From assembly GCA_026873275.1 (NCBI GenBank), contig JANTUC010000012.1, positions 268,001 to 332,000 on the forward strand: 64,000 nt of DNA, given 5' to 3'. Of the stretch, positions 46,188 through 56,771 are shown piece after piece. The notes under the pieces were generated by a model. It had not been told where the DNA came from. It did not search any database and saw only the letters and a list, made by a program, of their open reading frames with translations. The stretch is from Pseudopithomyces maydicus. Taxonomy: Eukaryota; Ascomycota; Dothideomycetes; Pleosporales; Didymosphaeriaceae. How positions within the stretch are numbered: position 1 is the first letter of the stretch; every line of letters starts with the position of its first letter. A program made the position numbers and the translations under genes.

Positions 46188-47890
46188 CTACTGCGCCCTC
46201 TGCATCTCAGCAATCGTGTCAGGATGTGTGGGCGGTCCGCTTTTCCCTACGTTCTGGAGGTCTTGTAGCAGTACCCTCAAGTGAGCTTCGCGGTTCTGAT
46301 TGCTGCCCCATGTCACGGCTTGCGAATAATACAGCAGATCCCATGCATCATCCGAGAGATTCTGCAAGAATGTAGGTAGCGAGCGAGCTTTGGAGTATGC
46401 GCGCCAGAGGATGCGCCGAATATCATCGTTTGCACCAATATATGCATACTCGATTGCTTCGTTGAAGACGCGCAGCGCTGGTGCAATGTTGAACGGCGGA
46501 GGGAGGTCTACGCGAAGAGCTTGGAGGGCAGCGCGATGCTCGGGGTCGCTCTTGGCTATCTGCATGCGATGCTTGATGTTGGTCGTGCGGTGTGATTCCA
46601 GCGTGGCTGGATCAGGCGCCAGTGGCATCGCCTGCTTCTGCTGCTCTTCGGTAATGATGTTTCGGATGTACATGAGCTTCTCCATGAGCTTTGGGTCCCT
46701 CATGATTTCATCGACCTTGGCCTCGAGGGCAGGATCGACCGGCTCGTTGTCCTCGCTAGCAACTTTACCGAAGTTTTTCGCACCTCCTCCTGGAGATGAT
46801 TCCGAAAGCCGCAACAACTCTCTACCCAGTTCTGCGAAGCTCATCTCCTTGGCTCTCAACTCTTCTTCGTCCATGTCGTCCTCGTCCATTTCCTCGTTGG
46901 TCATTTGCTCTAGCTCCGCTTCGAGCTTGTCGATTTTCTCGTCGTAACCCATGGAGCCCATCAGCTCTTTCATTACCCCTAGCAATCGTGTGAGTTCCGC
47001 CGACTCGTCCCCCAGCCCTGCCTCCTTGGCAGACTTCTCAAGCAGGGCTTCAGCATTCATGCTCTCAGCCTCCGGTAGACCATGCTCAGCTTGCCACATG
47101 GCCATCTTCTTCTCAAAGTTTGGATCTTCTTCCAGCTTCTTCGTCACCTTGTCGAGCGCTGCCTCGAATTCAGTCTCGAACTCTGCCTCGTTGCCTTCGG
47201 CGACCTCGGGTAGGATGTCCTGCAGCTCAGCCAGTTCGTCCTTGGCATACGAGAAGTCTGGATCGTTTATGAGATTCTGCAGCAGTTCGTGGTTTGCCAG
47301 CTGCATCTCCGATTTGAGCTCGCCCTCTATCGCCCGTTCTGCGGCTTCGTCTGCGGCCTTCGCTTCTGCTAATCTTGCCTCTTGTTGCTGCTTCGTCAAC
47401 AGATAGTTCCCCTTTATATCCATCAGCTCGTCGGTCAGGTCTGCAAAGTATGGATCCTTCAGCAGCCCATCGATCAGGTGGCGATTAAGCTCTGGATTAT
47501 CGTCGGCGTAATTCGGATCTTTGTCCGCCTCCACCAGCATCTTGTAGAACTCATTGTGTTTCCTGCGCTCTTCGGGGGTTCGTATGTGTTCGATGAGGCG
47601 CTCTCCGCCCGGGCTGTTGGGGTCTTGTTCATATATGGAAACGGGAATCGCGTTGGGGTCGTTGATTTGTTCTTCGGTCAATGGAGCAATGAGTTGCTCT
47701 TCGGTGATGGACCCGCTCCTCTTTCGGAAGTCTTTGAACATTTCTTGCACGCGCGCGGTGGCTTCCTTGGCTTCATTTGCTTCCATGGGCTCCTCCGTGG
47801 CCCGCTTCGGAGAGTGGACGAATCGTGCGGCGACCGGGGCGAGAAGACGGCGCGGTAGCAGAGGACGAGGTTGGGCGTGCAGAAGCCGTC
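46188..47890 (-). CDS. Mitochondrial-type acidic protein, N-terminus unresolved
   Basis: Open for about 590 codons to the TAG near 46188. The frame's 5' end begins with a non-ATG codon and the first in-frame ATG (MEANEAKEATARV, about 47787) would discard a convincing mitochondrial presequence. That presequence is ARRLLHAQPRPLLPRRLL followed by APVAARFVHSPKR. A small upstream exon or a one-base assembly error near 47890 is therefore likely. The mature part is acidic and helical, with charged repeats (EEQINDPNAIPVSIYEQDP, KDPYFADLTDELMDIKGNYL) and a DEEE-rich linker. The C-terminus is more conserved-looking (FNEAIEYAYIGANDDIRR, LSDDAWDLLYYSQAVTWG). It looks like a fungal mitochondrial protein of RNA or ribosome biology, but I cannot name it. 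Confidence 0.7.
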
Positions 47891-48703
47891 TCGCCACTGC
47901 GCAAAGCGCATTGTATGTTTCGCATATTTCTCTCGTTGCTCCTGCGAGGTAGCAGAGTAACAACTACACCGGTGGTGGCTCTCGTATGAGCTGTGCCAAT
48001 CGCCGTGGGTCCTAAAATCTTGCCTTGGCGCTCGGGGGTCCGCAATGTCACCGCTATGCACGGACCACATTACTTCATCGCATTCCTGTCACGTATCCAA
48101 CGGTTACTAAAAAAAAATGACGCTGGTCTGAATCATTGCAAGGATGGGCTACGTATGTACTAAACCTCGACTTATTAGAGACAGACGCATCCGGTAACGT
48201 TCCACACCAAAGAACCAATCTAACTTATGTACTACACAGTCACTTTTGCTTCATTAAACTCACTACTGAAGCTACCTTACTACTGAAAAACGTCATCACA
48301 GTAAATCGTCATCATCACTATTCCAAGGCGTTGAATCTACTTCCTTGGAAGAAAAAAAATTTGTATAGCCTAGTATATTTGTTGAGCTTGAACATAATCT
48401 TTACCTAGTATGTATACATGAAGCAATAATCCCTTTCACAGTATATTCGAAGCCGAATCACACGAGGCCGTATACTCATTCATATACTGAGTAGCAAATC
48501 ATCAAATATGAAAAGAATAACCCTTGAATATAATATAATCGAGTGAAATCGGAACAAAGGAAAACAGCTCAGGGCCAGAAAAATAGAATAAAACAAAACA
48601 AAAAGTAAAGATCAAATAATCCCATACTAGTAGATAGACACCGCAGAGAGGAAAAAGCTATTGCATGTTTCGGCAGATCGCACAGCCCTAGCATACCTGC
48701 CGT
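47891..48703. other. AT-rich intergenic region
   Basis: Mostly AT-rich with A-runs (48110-48117 and 48352-48360). It probably includes the promoter of the upstream gene and the 3' UTR of the next one. No gene seen. Confidence 0.45.
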
Positions 48704-49305
48704 TCAAACCCGCCAGTTCAGCGGCGCACACATGAAGCTCTTCGCCTTATCGCAAACCGGCTTCGTAGCAACCGGTCTCTTCGACCTGGTCTTGGTGCTT
48801 GCCGGCATGCGCCTCGTCGAAGGCAGCGTACACGAAGGAGGCGTATACACCTTCTTCGAGCACACGTCGTCGCACCCTCCATACTTGTGCGTGTCGTTGC
48901 CGCAGAACTGTATGTAGTCGATGCATATGGTGTGGCCGGTCCAGCAGGGCTCGGTCGCTTGGGCGATGGCGATGGTATCGTTCGGTGCGGATGTGATTGT
49001 GGGTGAGACGATTGGAGTCGTGGGCGTGACTGTGTCGAGCTCTGTGGGGAGAGCGCTTGCGGAGCATGGTGGTGCGGCGAAGGTGGGTCGTTGATTGGCT
49101 TCGATGGCGCACTCGTCCCAGCAGCTGGGGGAGACTTAGAGTCTCTGTAGAAAGTATGGGGAGATACTCGCTGCGTTACTTACCCGCCGAATTCGACGCC
49201 GCACGCATTCGTCGAGTTGAAACACTGCTGTCCACAGTCCCGCCTCCAAGGCCCGGCGGCTACTAGCACAGCGAGAACGTGAGAGGCGAGAAGGAGGGAT
49301 TTCAT
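48704..49305 (-). CDS. Secreted cysteine-rich protein with duplicated Cys motif
   Basis: Two exons, 49305-49184 and 49124-48704, with a 59-nt intron (GTAAGT...CCCCAG) giving 180 residues. The signal peptide MKSLLLASHVLAVLVAAG is followed by a Cys module (CGQQCFNSTNACGVEFGG, continuing across the splice as CWDEC). A Pro/Thr-rich spacer leads to a second module (CWTGHTICIDYIQFCGNDT, HKYGGCDDVC). Both modules share the pattern C-x(n)-C-G-x(n)-GGC-x-(D/E)-x-C, so an internal duplication is likely. There are one or two N-glycosylation sites (NST, NDT) and a basic C-terminal region (STRRMPASTKTRSKRP). Size, secretion and disulphide content fit an apoplastic effector-like protein. Homologous fungal families exist, but none is confidently named here. 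A cell-wall role is also possible. Confidence 0.75.
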
Positions 49306-50644
49306 TCTGACAGTACACCGTTGGAGGAACCACGAATTCGAGAGAGGATGAGTAATAACGCTTAAGGCGTTCCCACCGATACAAGCACGATCGAACTCAA
49401 TCAGCGATCGAAAGCCTCAGCGCCCCCTTAAGTAGACCTCCCGAGCCACTTCCCACCTTCACTACCACGCACGTCACTCTGTCTACGGCCACGTTCAGCA
49501 GACCGATTGCTGACCGGTAAGAAAGCCGCACGGGCCGAAACCCACGCAGAGAGCTGTACGTATATACGTATATATGTAAGTAAAACATCTGCTGTGCGCC
49601 GACAGAGAGGGATCGCAGGGTGACATGTTCGCACTGGCTGCTGCATTGGGTAATAGAGGGCACCTGTGAAGGTGGTGGTGATTGGAGCGGTGAGCGTGGG
49701 ACGGCCGGCGAGCAACTCAGACCTCGTGTGCGCTGTCCAAGTGCATTCCGCTGAAGAACCTAGTGCTACCACGGAGAGGAGAGCTGGAAGATCTAGTGTT
49801 GAGGGATTTGTGTGCTGAGGATGGCATTCCGGGGTTGTTTGTGGCGGTGGGTATGGAGGTGGGATTCGCCTTGAGGTCTGAACGCTGGCTTTCAGTTTTA
49901 GCATGGCCAGAACTCGAATTCAAGCCTTGTCTCGATAGCCTCATATTGCGCTGAAATGGGGGACAAGACGAGTGCGACAGGGTACATAGGGCCAGTGGCG
50001 GAAAGGCAAAAATGATGGTTCCGTGACACCTTGTGGTGGCAACGCACATGTCTATCCATCATTAGATATTATAGCGGTAGTCATAAAGCGAGTCTCAGCA
50101 AGGGGTGGAGCCCCATGTGGGTGTCAAGTTCGAAGAAACAGCTGGAAGCAGGGTAGTCTCACAAATGTTACAACGGTGGTGAGACTTTCTGCTATTCCCC
50201 GATAACGTGACACCGAACGGGTGTATTTGTAGCTGGACAGCTCCACAACCATGCGGTGAAGGAACGGCTGTGTTGCAATCGAGAACGGAGTAACAAAGTA
50301 ATGGCACTGTGGGTGGCGGTCGTCACCATAAAGACAATAATAGCAAGAAGAGAAGAAAGCCCAGGAAGAGAGAAGACGAGATTCGCCAAATTGGTGGTAA
50401 TATTAATGGTTACATGACTCTAATTGAACACTGTGTACTTGGGAAGAAGTCCCACTCGCACGAAATGTGACGGATTCGACGTGATAGGACCTAAAGCGCC
50501 AAGGTACTATTCCAGTAAAGATTGACAAGGTAACAGTCGTTCCGCCCAAGAAGATAATTGTGTCGATTGGCCATTTCGCGGACATGCGAAAACCGTCTGG
50601 TGGGCATGGGAGCCAATGCCTCATTTCAACAATCCATCAAGTCA
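49306..50644. other. Intergenic region
   Basis: About 1.3 kb between minus-strand genes. Two overlapping minus-strand frames (49428-49904 and 49717-50049) are Ser-rich but without motifs. Their status is open. Confidence 0.4.
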
Positions 50645-53094
50645 CTAGGCAGCGCCGAATGCTTTCCGGCTGTACCAGCTCTCGTGGGTATAATCCTTCT
50701 TCGGACCAGAGACATCGTAGGTGATACCGAACGTGTCTAGGCTAGCTCCTCTGAAGCGGAACTCGCAGTTGCTCTTATAAGTATCGGGGGTGCAAAAGTG
50801 GTGGCCTCGACAGAGCCAGCCGTGTTCCACATCAGAGGGAGCGTAGAACTCCCATCTGTTGAAGAAGTTGCCCACCGTCAGGCCGTCGTCTTCCGCAAAC
50901 CACGCAGTTATCGTATCATCACGTTCCGTGTAGCGGTAGACGTAGCGCCGTGTGGCTGGGAACGACATGCCGTTATCCATTTTCAGCGTACCCTCCTCCG
51001 TGTACAGATACTCGGCGGAATAGATGCTATCGGTGGGGACACGCGGATGGAAGTGCGCCGTGCCCTCGAACAATCCATTGGGCATGGAGGAGTGTCGAGA
51101 TTCAATCTTGCGCTGAAGTTTCCACGTGCCTTGCATTGCCCGAAATGCCGCTGCTGCCACGTACAGGCCCTTGTCCTTTGATTGTTGTGATAGATCCGCG
51201 ACTTCCCGAACAGCTGCCGCAGCTTCGTCCGAGGGTCCAGACTCGTCGTGAAATCGTGAAGGAAAGACCGGCCCTCCTTGACCAAATGCCGTGTCGTCGC
51301 GCTGCAGTCCGGCGGAGCGTGCGAATTCTTCGATGAGCCCTACATAGTCGGCCATCCAAAACTGTGGGACCTCCAGCTTCTTCTCTTTGATTGCTTGTCT
51401 CATCAAACGAGAATCACTTGTATCCAGCTTCTTCATTGCAGAGGAGGAATCAGCTTCGCATTCCCAACGTTGGGCAATAGTCTTGGCTTGCAGATCCATC
51501 ACACCCCAGTAAGGGCCTTGGTAGAAGCCCACGAAAGCCATGCTCGGTATGTTTTCACTGAAGATGGAGCCGCGCGATAGGATGAAAGGGATGCGAGGAG
51601 TGTCGGGATCGTGCTCTAGTGCCTGCTTGACACGGGTGGACAGATATGTAAGATGCGATTGGAAGCCCGTGGCTTCGATAACGCCAGTGACACCACTCAA
51701 GTTGATGTGTTCCTCTTTGCCATTGGCCCACGGTCCTTGAGAAGCTATGTCCGCGGAGAAATCAGTCTCCTCGCCTTGTGTGATGCTCTGGACACGTCCG
51801 TTCACGGGTACGATGAGACCATCTCTCACAAATTCCGCATACAAGTCAGATATGCCGGTGAAAGCAGGATACTTGATGGTGTCTGGCTTTGAAACGAGCT
51901 CCATGCGTCCGGTGGCACGCTGATCACCGCCGATAAGAGATCTGATGAACTCATGAGCCTTCTGAGACTTGTCCGGGGGAAAGTTCCAATCGATGCCGTA
52001 ATTGGACCTTCGAGACCTCTACGGCTGATGTCGTAGAGAGCGAGGTCTACTGGAAGAAAATTGGGAGAGAGACTGAAGTCCTGGATAGCCGGATTGTAGG
52101 GATTTTGTGGTACATAGCGAGGCAGAGCATAGAATGGACGGTCAAATACGTGATAGACTTTGCTGTCCGCCCACGCAGGCTTCTCTCCAGGCGAATGTTT
52201 TGCGCTGGAAATCTGGAAAGCGGCTGTAGCAGCAGCCTCGCTGCCACTGATCCCACCACCTACAACAACCACTTTACCCGCGTCGTCGGAAAAGGATGCG
52301 ACATCTCGAAATTGAGTGGAATGCTGGATACGCTTCCCAGAGCCATGCTGCATCTGGCTCTGACGCACATGGGGCGCAGCTCGGTGGAAGAAGCCACTGG
52401 CCACAATCAGATAATCAAAGGAGTCCTTCGATTCTTGTCGTGTTGTCAGGTCCAGTGAAGTAACGTCCCATTTGCCCGTCTTGCCATCGACATCGAAATC
52501 CGCCGCTGTTACTCGCCTATTCAACTGCACAACATCGGGGGCGAGGAATTTCTTAGCATAAGCGTCCAGATACCGACCCACCTGCCACGCAGCTGGGAAC
52601 ATGGGCGGCCGTCCAGAGTGGGCAGCTCCCGTCACCGGATCGGAAAGGTCTACTGACCCCCACGCAAGATCCGGAAAGGCGACGGTGAAACGGCTGAGAT
52701 TTGTGCGCATGTGCGGGCTGCAGATTTCGCCCTGCTCGCCCGGCAAAGACCTCCACATGCCACCGACTCTCTCTGCAGCTTCGAAGACAGTGACCTTGAA
52801 CTTTGTACTACCAGCATGCTGGAGGAGTGTTTTGGCCGCAACTAGGCCGGCGGGGCCACCGCCCACGACGAGAACAGACTTCATCGGCCGGTTGGGACTG
52901 CCCGAGGTGGATCTGAGGAACGGGTTTTGAGCAGACAGACTGGATGAAGTAGATGGGTATGAGGAAGACGTGAAGCGGCGGATACCCTTACAGGTCGGAG
53001 TCTCACCGTAGTCGTTAGCGGAGGCTAGTCTGCACCGAATGATTGGAACAGGATCGAAACGCGCAAGCTGCTTGTGGAGATGGATTCGGCTCAT
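50645..53094 (-). CDS. FAD-dependent monooxygenase fused to a DUF6314-like domain (frameshifted in the assembly)
   Basis: Start at the first ATG (MSRIHLHKQLARFDPVP). A basic, Ser-rich N-terminus resembling a mitochondrial presequence is followed by the FAD motif VLVVGGGPAGLVAAKTLLQ. A second nucleotide-binding motif is VVVVGGGISGSEAAA, and SGFFHRAAPH is seen between them, as in flavin-containing monooxygenases. Near 52002 the frame breaks: one extra base in GGTCCAATTACGG restores GPNYGIDWNFPPDKSQKAH and joins the C-terminal half. After the FMO domain, the last 150 residues (TWKLQRKIESRH, FEGTAHFHPR, ARRYVYR-like strands, SGPKKDYTHESWYSRK) match a DUF6314-like beta-rich domain. The full length is about 816 residues. 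The substrate is unknown; the fusion suggests the small domain handles a ligand or product. Confidence 0.8.
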
Positions 53095-53318
53095 GCAGAG
53101 GCCAAGTCGTTGAGGGAAGAAAGTCAAGTATGATATTTGATTATACCGAACAAGCTGACATGCAGCTGGGCACTTGGCAGCATGTGTGGTGTCGCTGGCT
53201 AGGCCTAGGCGGGAGGTGGTTGATGGGTCATACTCGAACCCTGCCGCCCCGCGCTAGCGTTGAAGTTGGGAGCTGCACGAATCAGGTGCCAGAGGCCAGC
53301 CTTGCGAACGACGCATGC

Positions 53319-53716
53319 TCAAGCCTCCGTCAGGACGCCAGAATTGATGAGCGAGCCCTTCATGGTGTCGAGCTGCGTCTTACCTGTCTGCGTTCGTAGT
53401 GGTTAGCTGAGCTTCCGAGAGACGACGAGAGGGGGAAAGGTACCGAGATGAGGTATCGGATGTGGCCAAGATCAGTGACGTGACGATGCTTTTCAAACTC
53501 TGCCCGGGCGAATTGGTTCATCTCTTGTCTGATGCCAGGTTCCGAGATAGATGCAGTGCTGCGTAGTATGTTTTTCCAGAGAGCCAATGCGCGTTGTCTC
53601 TGGATGAAGTGGTCCAGGCCCAAGGGGTTTTTCCCACGGGACTGCAGTCGGCTGGGCTTGCTGCGCAAGACGGTGGCGTAGCTGCGCCTGAACGTATCCA
53701 TGCCCGTTGTCAGCAT
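53319..53716 (-). CDS. LYR-motif protein, LYRM2-like
   Basis: Two exons, 53716-53444 and 53387-53319, separated by a 56-nt intron (GTACCT...ACGCAG, CTAAC branch). The product is 113 residues. A mitochondrial presequence-like start (MLTTGMDTFRRSYATVLRSK) precedes FIQRQRALALWKNILRST. This aligns with the first helix of the LYRM2 family, in which the canonical L-Y-R is here L-W-K. The C-terminal helix HIRYLISTGKTQLDTMKGSL is complete only after splicing and matches the family end. LYR proteins are small mitochondrial matrix factors that help assemble Fe-S proteins and respiratory complexes, working with acyl carrier protein. LYRM2 is linked to complex I. The gene is intact. Confidence 0.85.
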
Positions 53717-54089
53717 CTGTGGGAAGGTGCTGGATGCTGTTGACGGGTGTTTGTCGTGTGGCCGTAGGAATGGTGTGGTCTCAGATGGCGTCTGTGAATG
53801 CGGCTTGCAGTAAACGCAGACTATCGCCCTGGAGTATCCGTGCAAAACTCGGCTATACTAGACCTGGCTGAACGGAGCTTGGCTTGCAACAACTTGGTCA
53901 CTTGTTCGCTCGTTCGTTCACTCACTTGTTCAGTGTTCGCCGCTCGAGTCGAACGCGAGGCTCCAGGGTGCACGTGCGCAGGCCGAGGACGACAAAATCG
54001 ACGCGTTGCCGCCATCCCCAAAACGCGCTCGCCCTCTCTCTCCGCCCCACTCCGACACCCCACGCAAGCCACCAGCCAATTACACCAGG
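53717..54089. other. Divergent promoter region
   Basis: Between the LYRM2-like gene and the acetyltransferase gene. From about 53981 the plus strand stays open in the acetyltransferase frame (ends ALPPSPKRARPLSPPHSD), so part of this stretch may be coding through an unseen upstream exon. Confidence 0.4.
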
Positions 54090-55706
54090 ATGGTCGCAAA
54101 ACATGGCCAAAAGGCGAGGATCGCCGCGACGAAGCGCCGTCAGCGTACGACTAAGAATCTGGGTGCTGCCTCTTACAAGTACATTGAGGAGTTCCAGAAC
54201 CGCGCTCACTACATCTATCCAAAGGGAGTGTATTCCGACCCTGAGGACAACCCGCCCGAGCCTGTCGCCGCGGCACCTGCGTCGCGCAACTTGTCGCAGT
54301 ACGGGGTCAAGATCAAGGCCGAGCCTGAGTCAGAAGAGGAGACTGTTCCGGCATTTGGTCACAGCAGGTTCGGGTTGTCGCAGGGGGACAAGGGCAGGAT
54401 CAAAGCCGAAGGGTCCGACGAGGAGAAGGTTCGACGCACCAAGTTTGAAGACGAAGTGCGGAGCCAGACCCGTATCCGCGGACCATTCATCCATCCAAAG
54501 ATTGTGTTCCCTGACAACGTTCCTGACGAAAAGCTTGCTGCGTACGCGTGGACTCCTGAAGAAAAGAGTCTTGAAGAAAAGCTTGAAATTTATCAGAATC
54601 AGAGAAGAATCGCCCTGAGGCAGGCAAAGCGGGCCGAGGAAAATTGGAAGAGGACCAAGCGGAGGTGGGAGAGGCAGGAGGAGAGGAAGCAAGAGAAGCA
54701 GCAGCGACACGAGCGATATCAGCGAGAGCAACAGGCGAGGAAGGAATTCTGGAAGAAATTTGATAATCCCACGGCCATCAAAGAGGAACCTGAGGAGCGC
54801 ACGGCCATCAAACAGGAACCCCAGGAGTACACGACCATTAAACAGGAACCCCAGGAGTACACGACCATTAAACAGGAGCCTGGAGAGGACACGACCATCA
54901 ACGACGGCTATTCGCATGCCATTCCAGGATACCTCGATCCGCGAGGATACCTAGATCAGCGAGACATTCCCGTGCCTGCTCTTTTGTACCCTAACGATCC
55001 GATGACTTCACCCACACGAATCATGCGCGGCTGGAGTGACGAGGCCATCACCGCTGCCTGGAACCACAGTCGCAAACATGGACAAATTTGCAACGTCCCA
55101 GACATCTACGATTTCCACCTACGCCGCAACACCCACGGGACAGGTGTGGAGCGCGAGATGGACCCCAAGGACCACGAGTGTTGCCTAAGTATCGTGAACC
55201 ATACTTCCTCTGCAGCCTACAAGGTCTCCAGCATCGGCTGGCACGTCCCATCGAAGCGTCTCGAGATGAAAGACAAAGACATGATATACCTACTCGTTCG
55301 CACTCGTGACGGCCACCCCGGTGCCTTTTCCAAGCGCGACTTCGACACGGGCATCGTGGCCTTCATCTCCTTCAAGATCGACTACGACGACCCGCCGAAT
55401 GACCAGCAGCAGGTGGTGTACATATACGAGGTGCACATTGCAGAGGAACTCCGCGGCCAGGGACTGGGACGCTGGCTTATGTTTACCGTCGAGGCCATGG
55501 CGCAGTCTATCACTGTCAACAAGACTATGTTGACTGTGTTCAGGAGCAATGAAGGTGCGAGGAAGGCATATGAGAGTATGGGCTACGGAGAGGATAGGTC
55601 TTCGCCGTCTGGTCGGGTGGTTAGGGGAAGGGCGATTTTGAGCGACTACATCATCATGAGCAAGCGGTGGAAGTCTCTGACTGGAGAGATCATGGCGAGG
55701 AAGTAG
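54090..55706 (+). CDS. NatD-like N-alpha-acetyltransferase (NAA40/Nat4 type) with a long KxE-repeat N-terminus
   Basis: The first ATG (MVAKHGQKARIAATKRRQRT) is used; the frame is open upstream, so more N-terminal sequence is possible. The N-terminal half is basic then acidic and coiled (RKQEKQQRHERYQREQQARK). It carries repeated psi-K-x-E motifs: IKAE twice, IKEE once and IKQE three times, the last four on a 30-nt tandem repeat. The C-terminal 230 residues form a GNAT fold. The acetyl-CoA loop is VHIAEELRGQGLGRWLMF, followed by NKTMLTVFRSNEGARKAYES and a SSPS segment, matching NatD. NatD acetylates the N-terminal serine of histones H4 and H2A. A nuclear location fits the basic regions. At about 540 residues it is far longer than typical NatD (about 240). 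The repeats are candidate SUMO sites, not proven. Confidence 0.82.
   Translation: MVAKHGQKARIAATKRRQRTTKNLGAASYKYIEEFQNRAHYIYPKGVYSDPEDNPPEPVAAAPASRNLSQYGVKIKAEPESEEETVPAFGHSRFGLSQGDKGRIKAEGSDEEKVRRTKFEDEVRSQTRIRGPFIHPKIVFPDNVPDEKLAAYAWTPEEKSLEEKLEIYQNQRRIALRQAKRAEENWKRTKRRWERQEERKQEKQQRHERYQREQQARKEFWKKFDNPTAIKEEPEERTAIKQEPQEYTTIKQEPQEYTTIKQEPGEDTTINDGYSHAIPGYLDPRGYLDQRDIPVPALLYPNDPMTSPTRIMRGWSDEAITAAWNHSRKHGQICNVPDIYDFHLRRNTHGTGVEREMDPKDHECCLSIVNHTSSAAYKVSSIGWHVPSKRLEMKDKDMIYLLVRTRDGHPGAFSKRDFDTGIVAFISFKIDYDDPPNDQQQVVYIYEVHIAEELRGQGLGRWLMFTVEAMAQSITVNKTMLTVFRSNEGARKAYESMGYGEDRSSPSGRVVRGRAILSDYIIMSKRWKSLTGEIMARK
54774..54893 (+). repeat. Four tandem 30-nt repeats inside the NatD-like gene
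   Basis: Units of 30 nt begin at 54774, 54804, 54834 and 54864. Units 2 and 3 are nearly identical. Each encodes (T/A)IK(Q/E)EPxE-(x)T. Confidence 0.9.
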
Positions 55707-56044
55707 TTGATCGTGGGTGGATGGATGGGAACAGATGAAAGTTCTCAATTCCTCGTGCTGTTAAGGCTATGGTCACGGACGATCATCCCTAAGGAGCAGA
55801 CAGTCGGAGGATCAGTGGATCGGAACAGATGGCATTTCCTCCCGGTTCTTCATGCCTCTTATCATCGAGGCTACAATCACGGATGGGTTTTTCAATTCTG
55901 GCGTACATGGAAGATACCCTTGGAGGATGAATCAGGCGCTCTCTAGTATAGTTTGCGCATAGGTAGCAGTAAATCCAGCTTCAACACCGACTATAATGAT
56001 CTCTTCAAGCCCTTGCCCTCCCCATACTCTGCCCATACTCTGCC
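55707..56044. other. Convergent 3' region
   Basis: 3' UTRs of the acetyltransferase gene and the next minus-strand gene; nothing else seen. Confidence 0.45.
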
Positions 56045-56497
56045 TCAAGAGTCCTCAAGCGCTCTCTGAATATCCTGATAATTCATCTCCTTCTCCTTCC
56101 TCTCCAGCTCAGCCTGCCTCTCCCTTCTCTCCAGCCTGTCCTTCTCCGCAACAGCAACACTAATCACCATCAGCTCAGCTCAACAATAGATAACCGCACT
56201 GCGCAGAACTCACCGCTTCTTTGACAATTTGTACCTTGGTACCCACAGCCTGTCAACGTTTTCCCACCTCCAGATCGAATACATAGCCTGCAAACCGTAA
56301 TGATCGATCATGCCCCGAACGGCTTCGCGTGCGCCGGTGGGGGCCCGGTCCTCGGGTATGTGTCTGTCTTCATCAAGCTCGTCGGGCGTGAGGCCTATGG
56401 CCATGTACTGCACCGAGAGCTGGCCCCAAAGGGAATTGAAAAGAACTTCGTCGACTGTGGCAGGACCAGTTGCTGCGGCGGACTGTTGTGCAGACAT
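56045..56497 (-). CDS. Small coiled-coil protein of unknown function
   Basis: Two exons, 56497-56214 and 56159-56045, split by a 54-nt intron (GTGAGT...GATTAG) that joins KKR to VAVAEKDRL. The product is 132 residues. The N-terminal 90 residues are compact (LFNSLWGQLSVQYMAIGLTP, EAVRGMIDHYGLQAMYSIWR). The tail is a charged helix (KDRLERRERQAELERKEKEM) that is likely coiled coil. There is no signal or membrane segment. It could be a small subunit or adaptor; I do not recognise the family. The splice is well supported because the exon 2 frame is charged and ends exactly at a stop. Confidence 0.65.
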
Positions 56498-56771
56498 CTT
56501 GGGTGCTCAGCTTGGAGGTTTACTTGAAATAGCGATGATTGAAGAGTGTTTATATACGTCTCGCTCAACGGGGTTTTTTTCAAACACTACCATCGTTTGT
56601 ATCATTTGTGGGTGATTGCTTGATCAGACGACCTGGAACAATCATCGGTCAGACGCAGTGGTTCTTGTTTGTTAGTCACAAATGCTAGAAAAGACCAGAG
56701 AGATGGGCTGAGTATCCTGATTCTATCTATTGCGTATTCATCGTTTCTTGACATAAAATGGAAAGTTTTGG

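Noticed and set aside
48747..49112. His/Arg-rich minus-strand frame
   Set aside because: Off-frame reading of the Cys-rich secreted gene, which has signal peptide, splice sites and a good stop.
32252..53094. A secondary-metabolite cluster made of the transporter, MFS, ATP-grasp and FMO genes
   Set aside because: No core synthase (PKS, NRPS, terpene cyclase) is present and the genes are mixed with housekeeping ones, so no cluster is supported.
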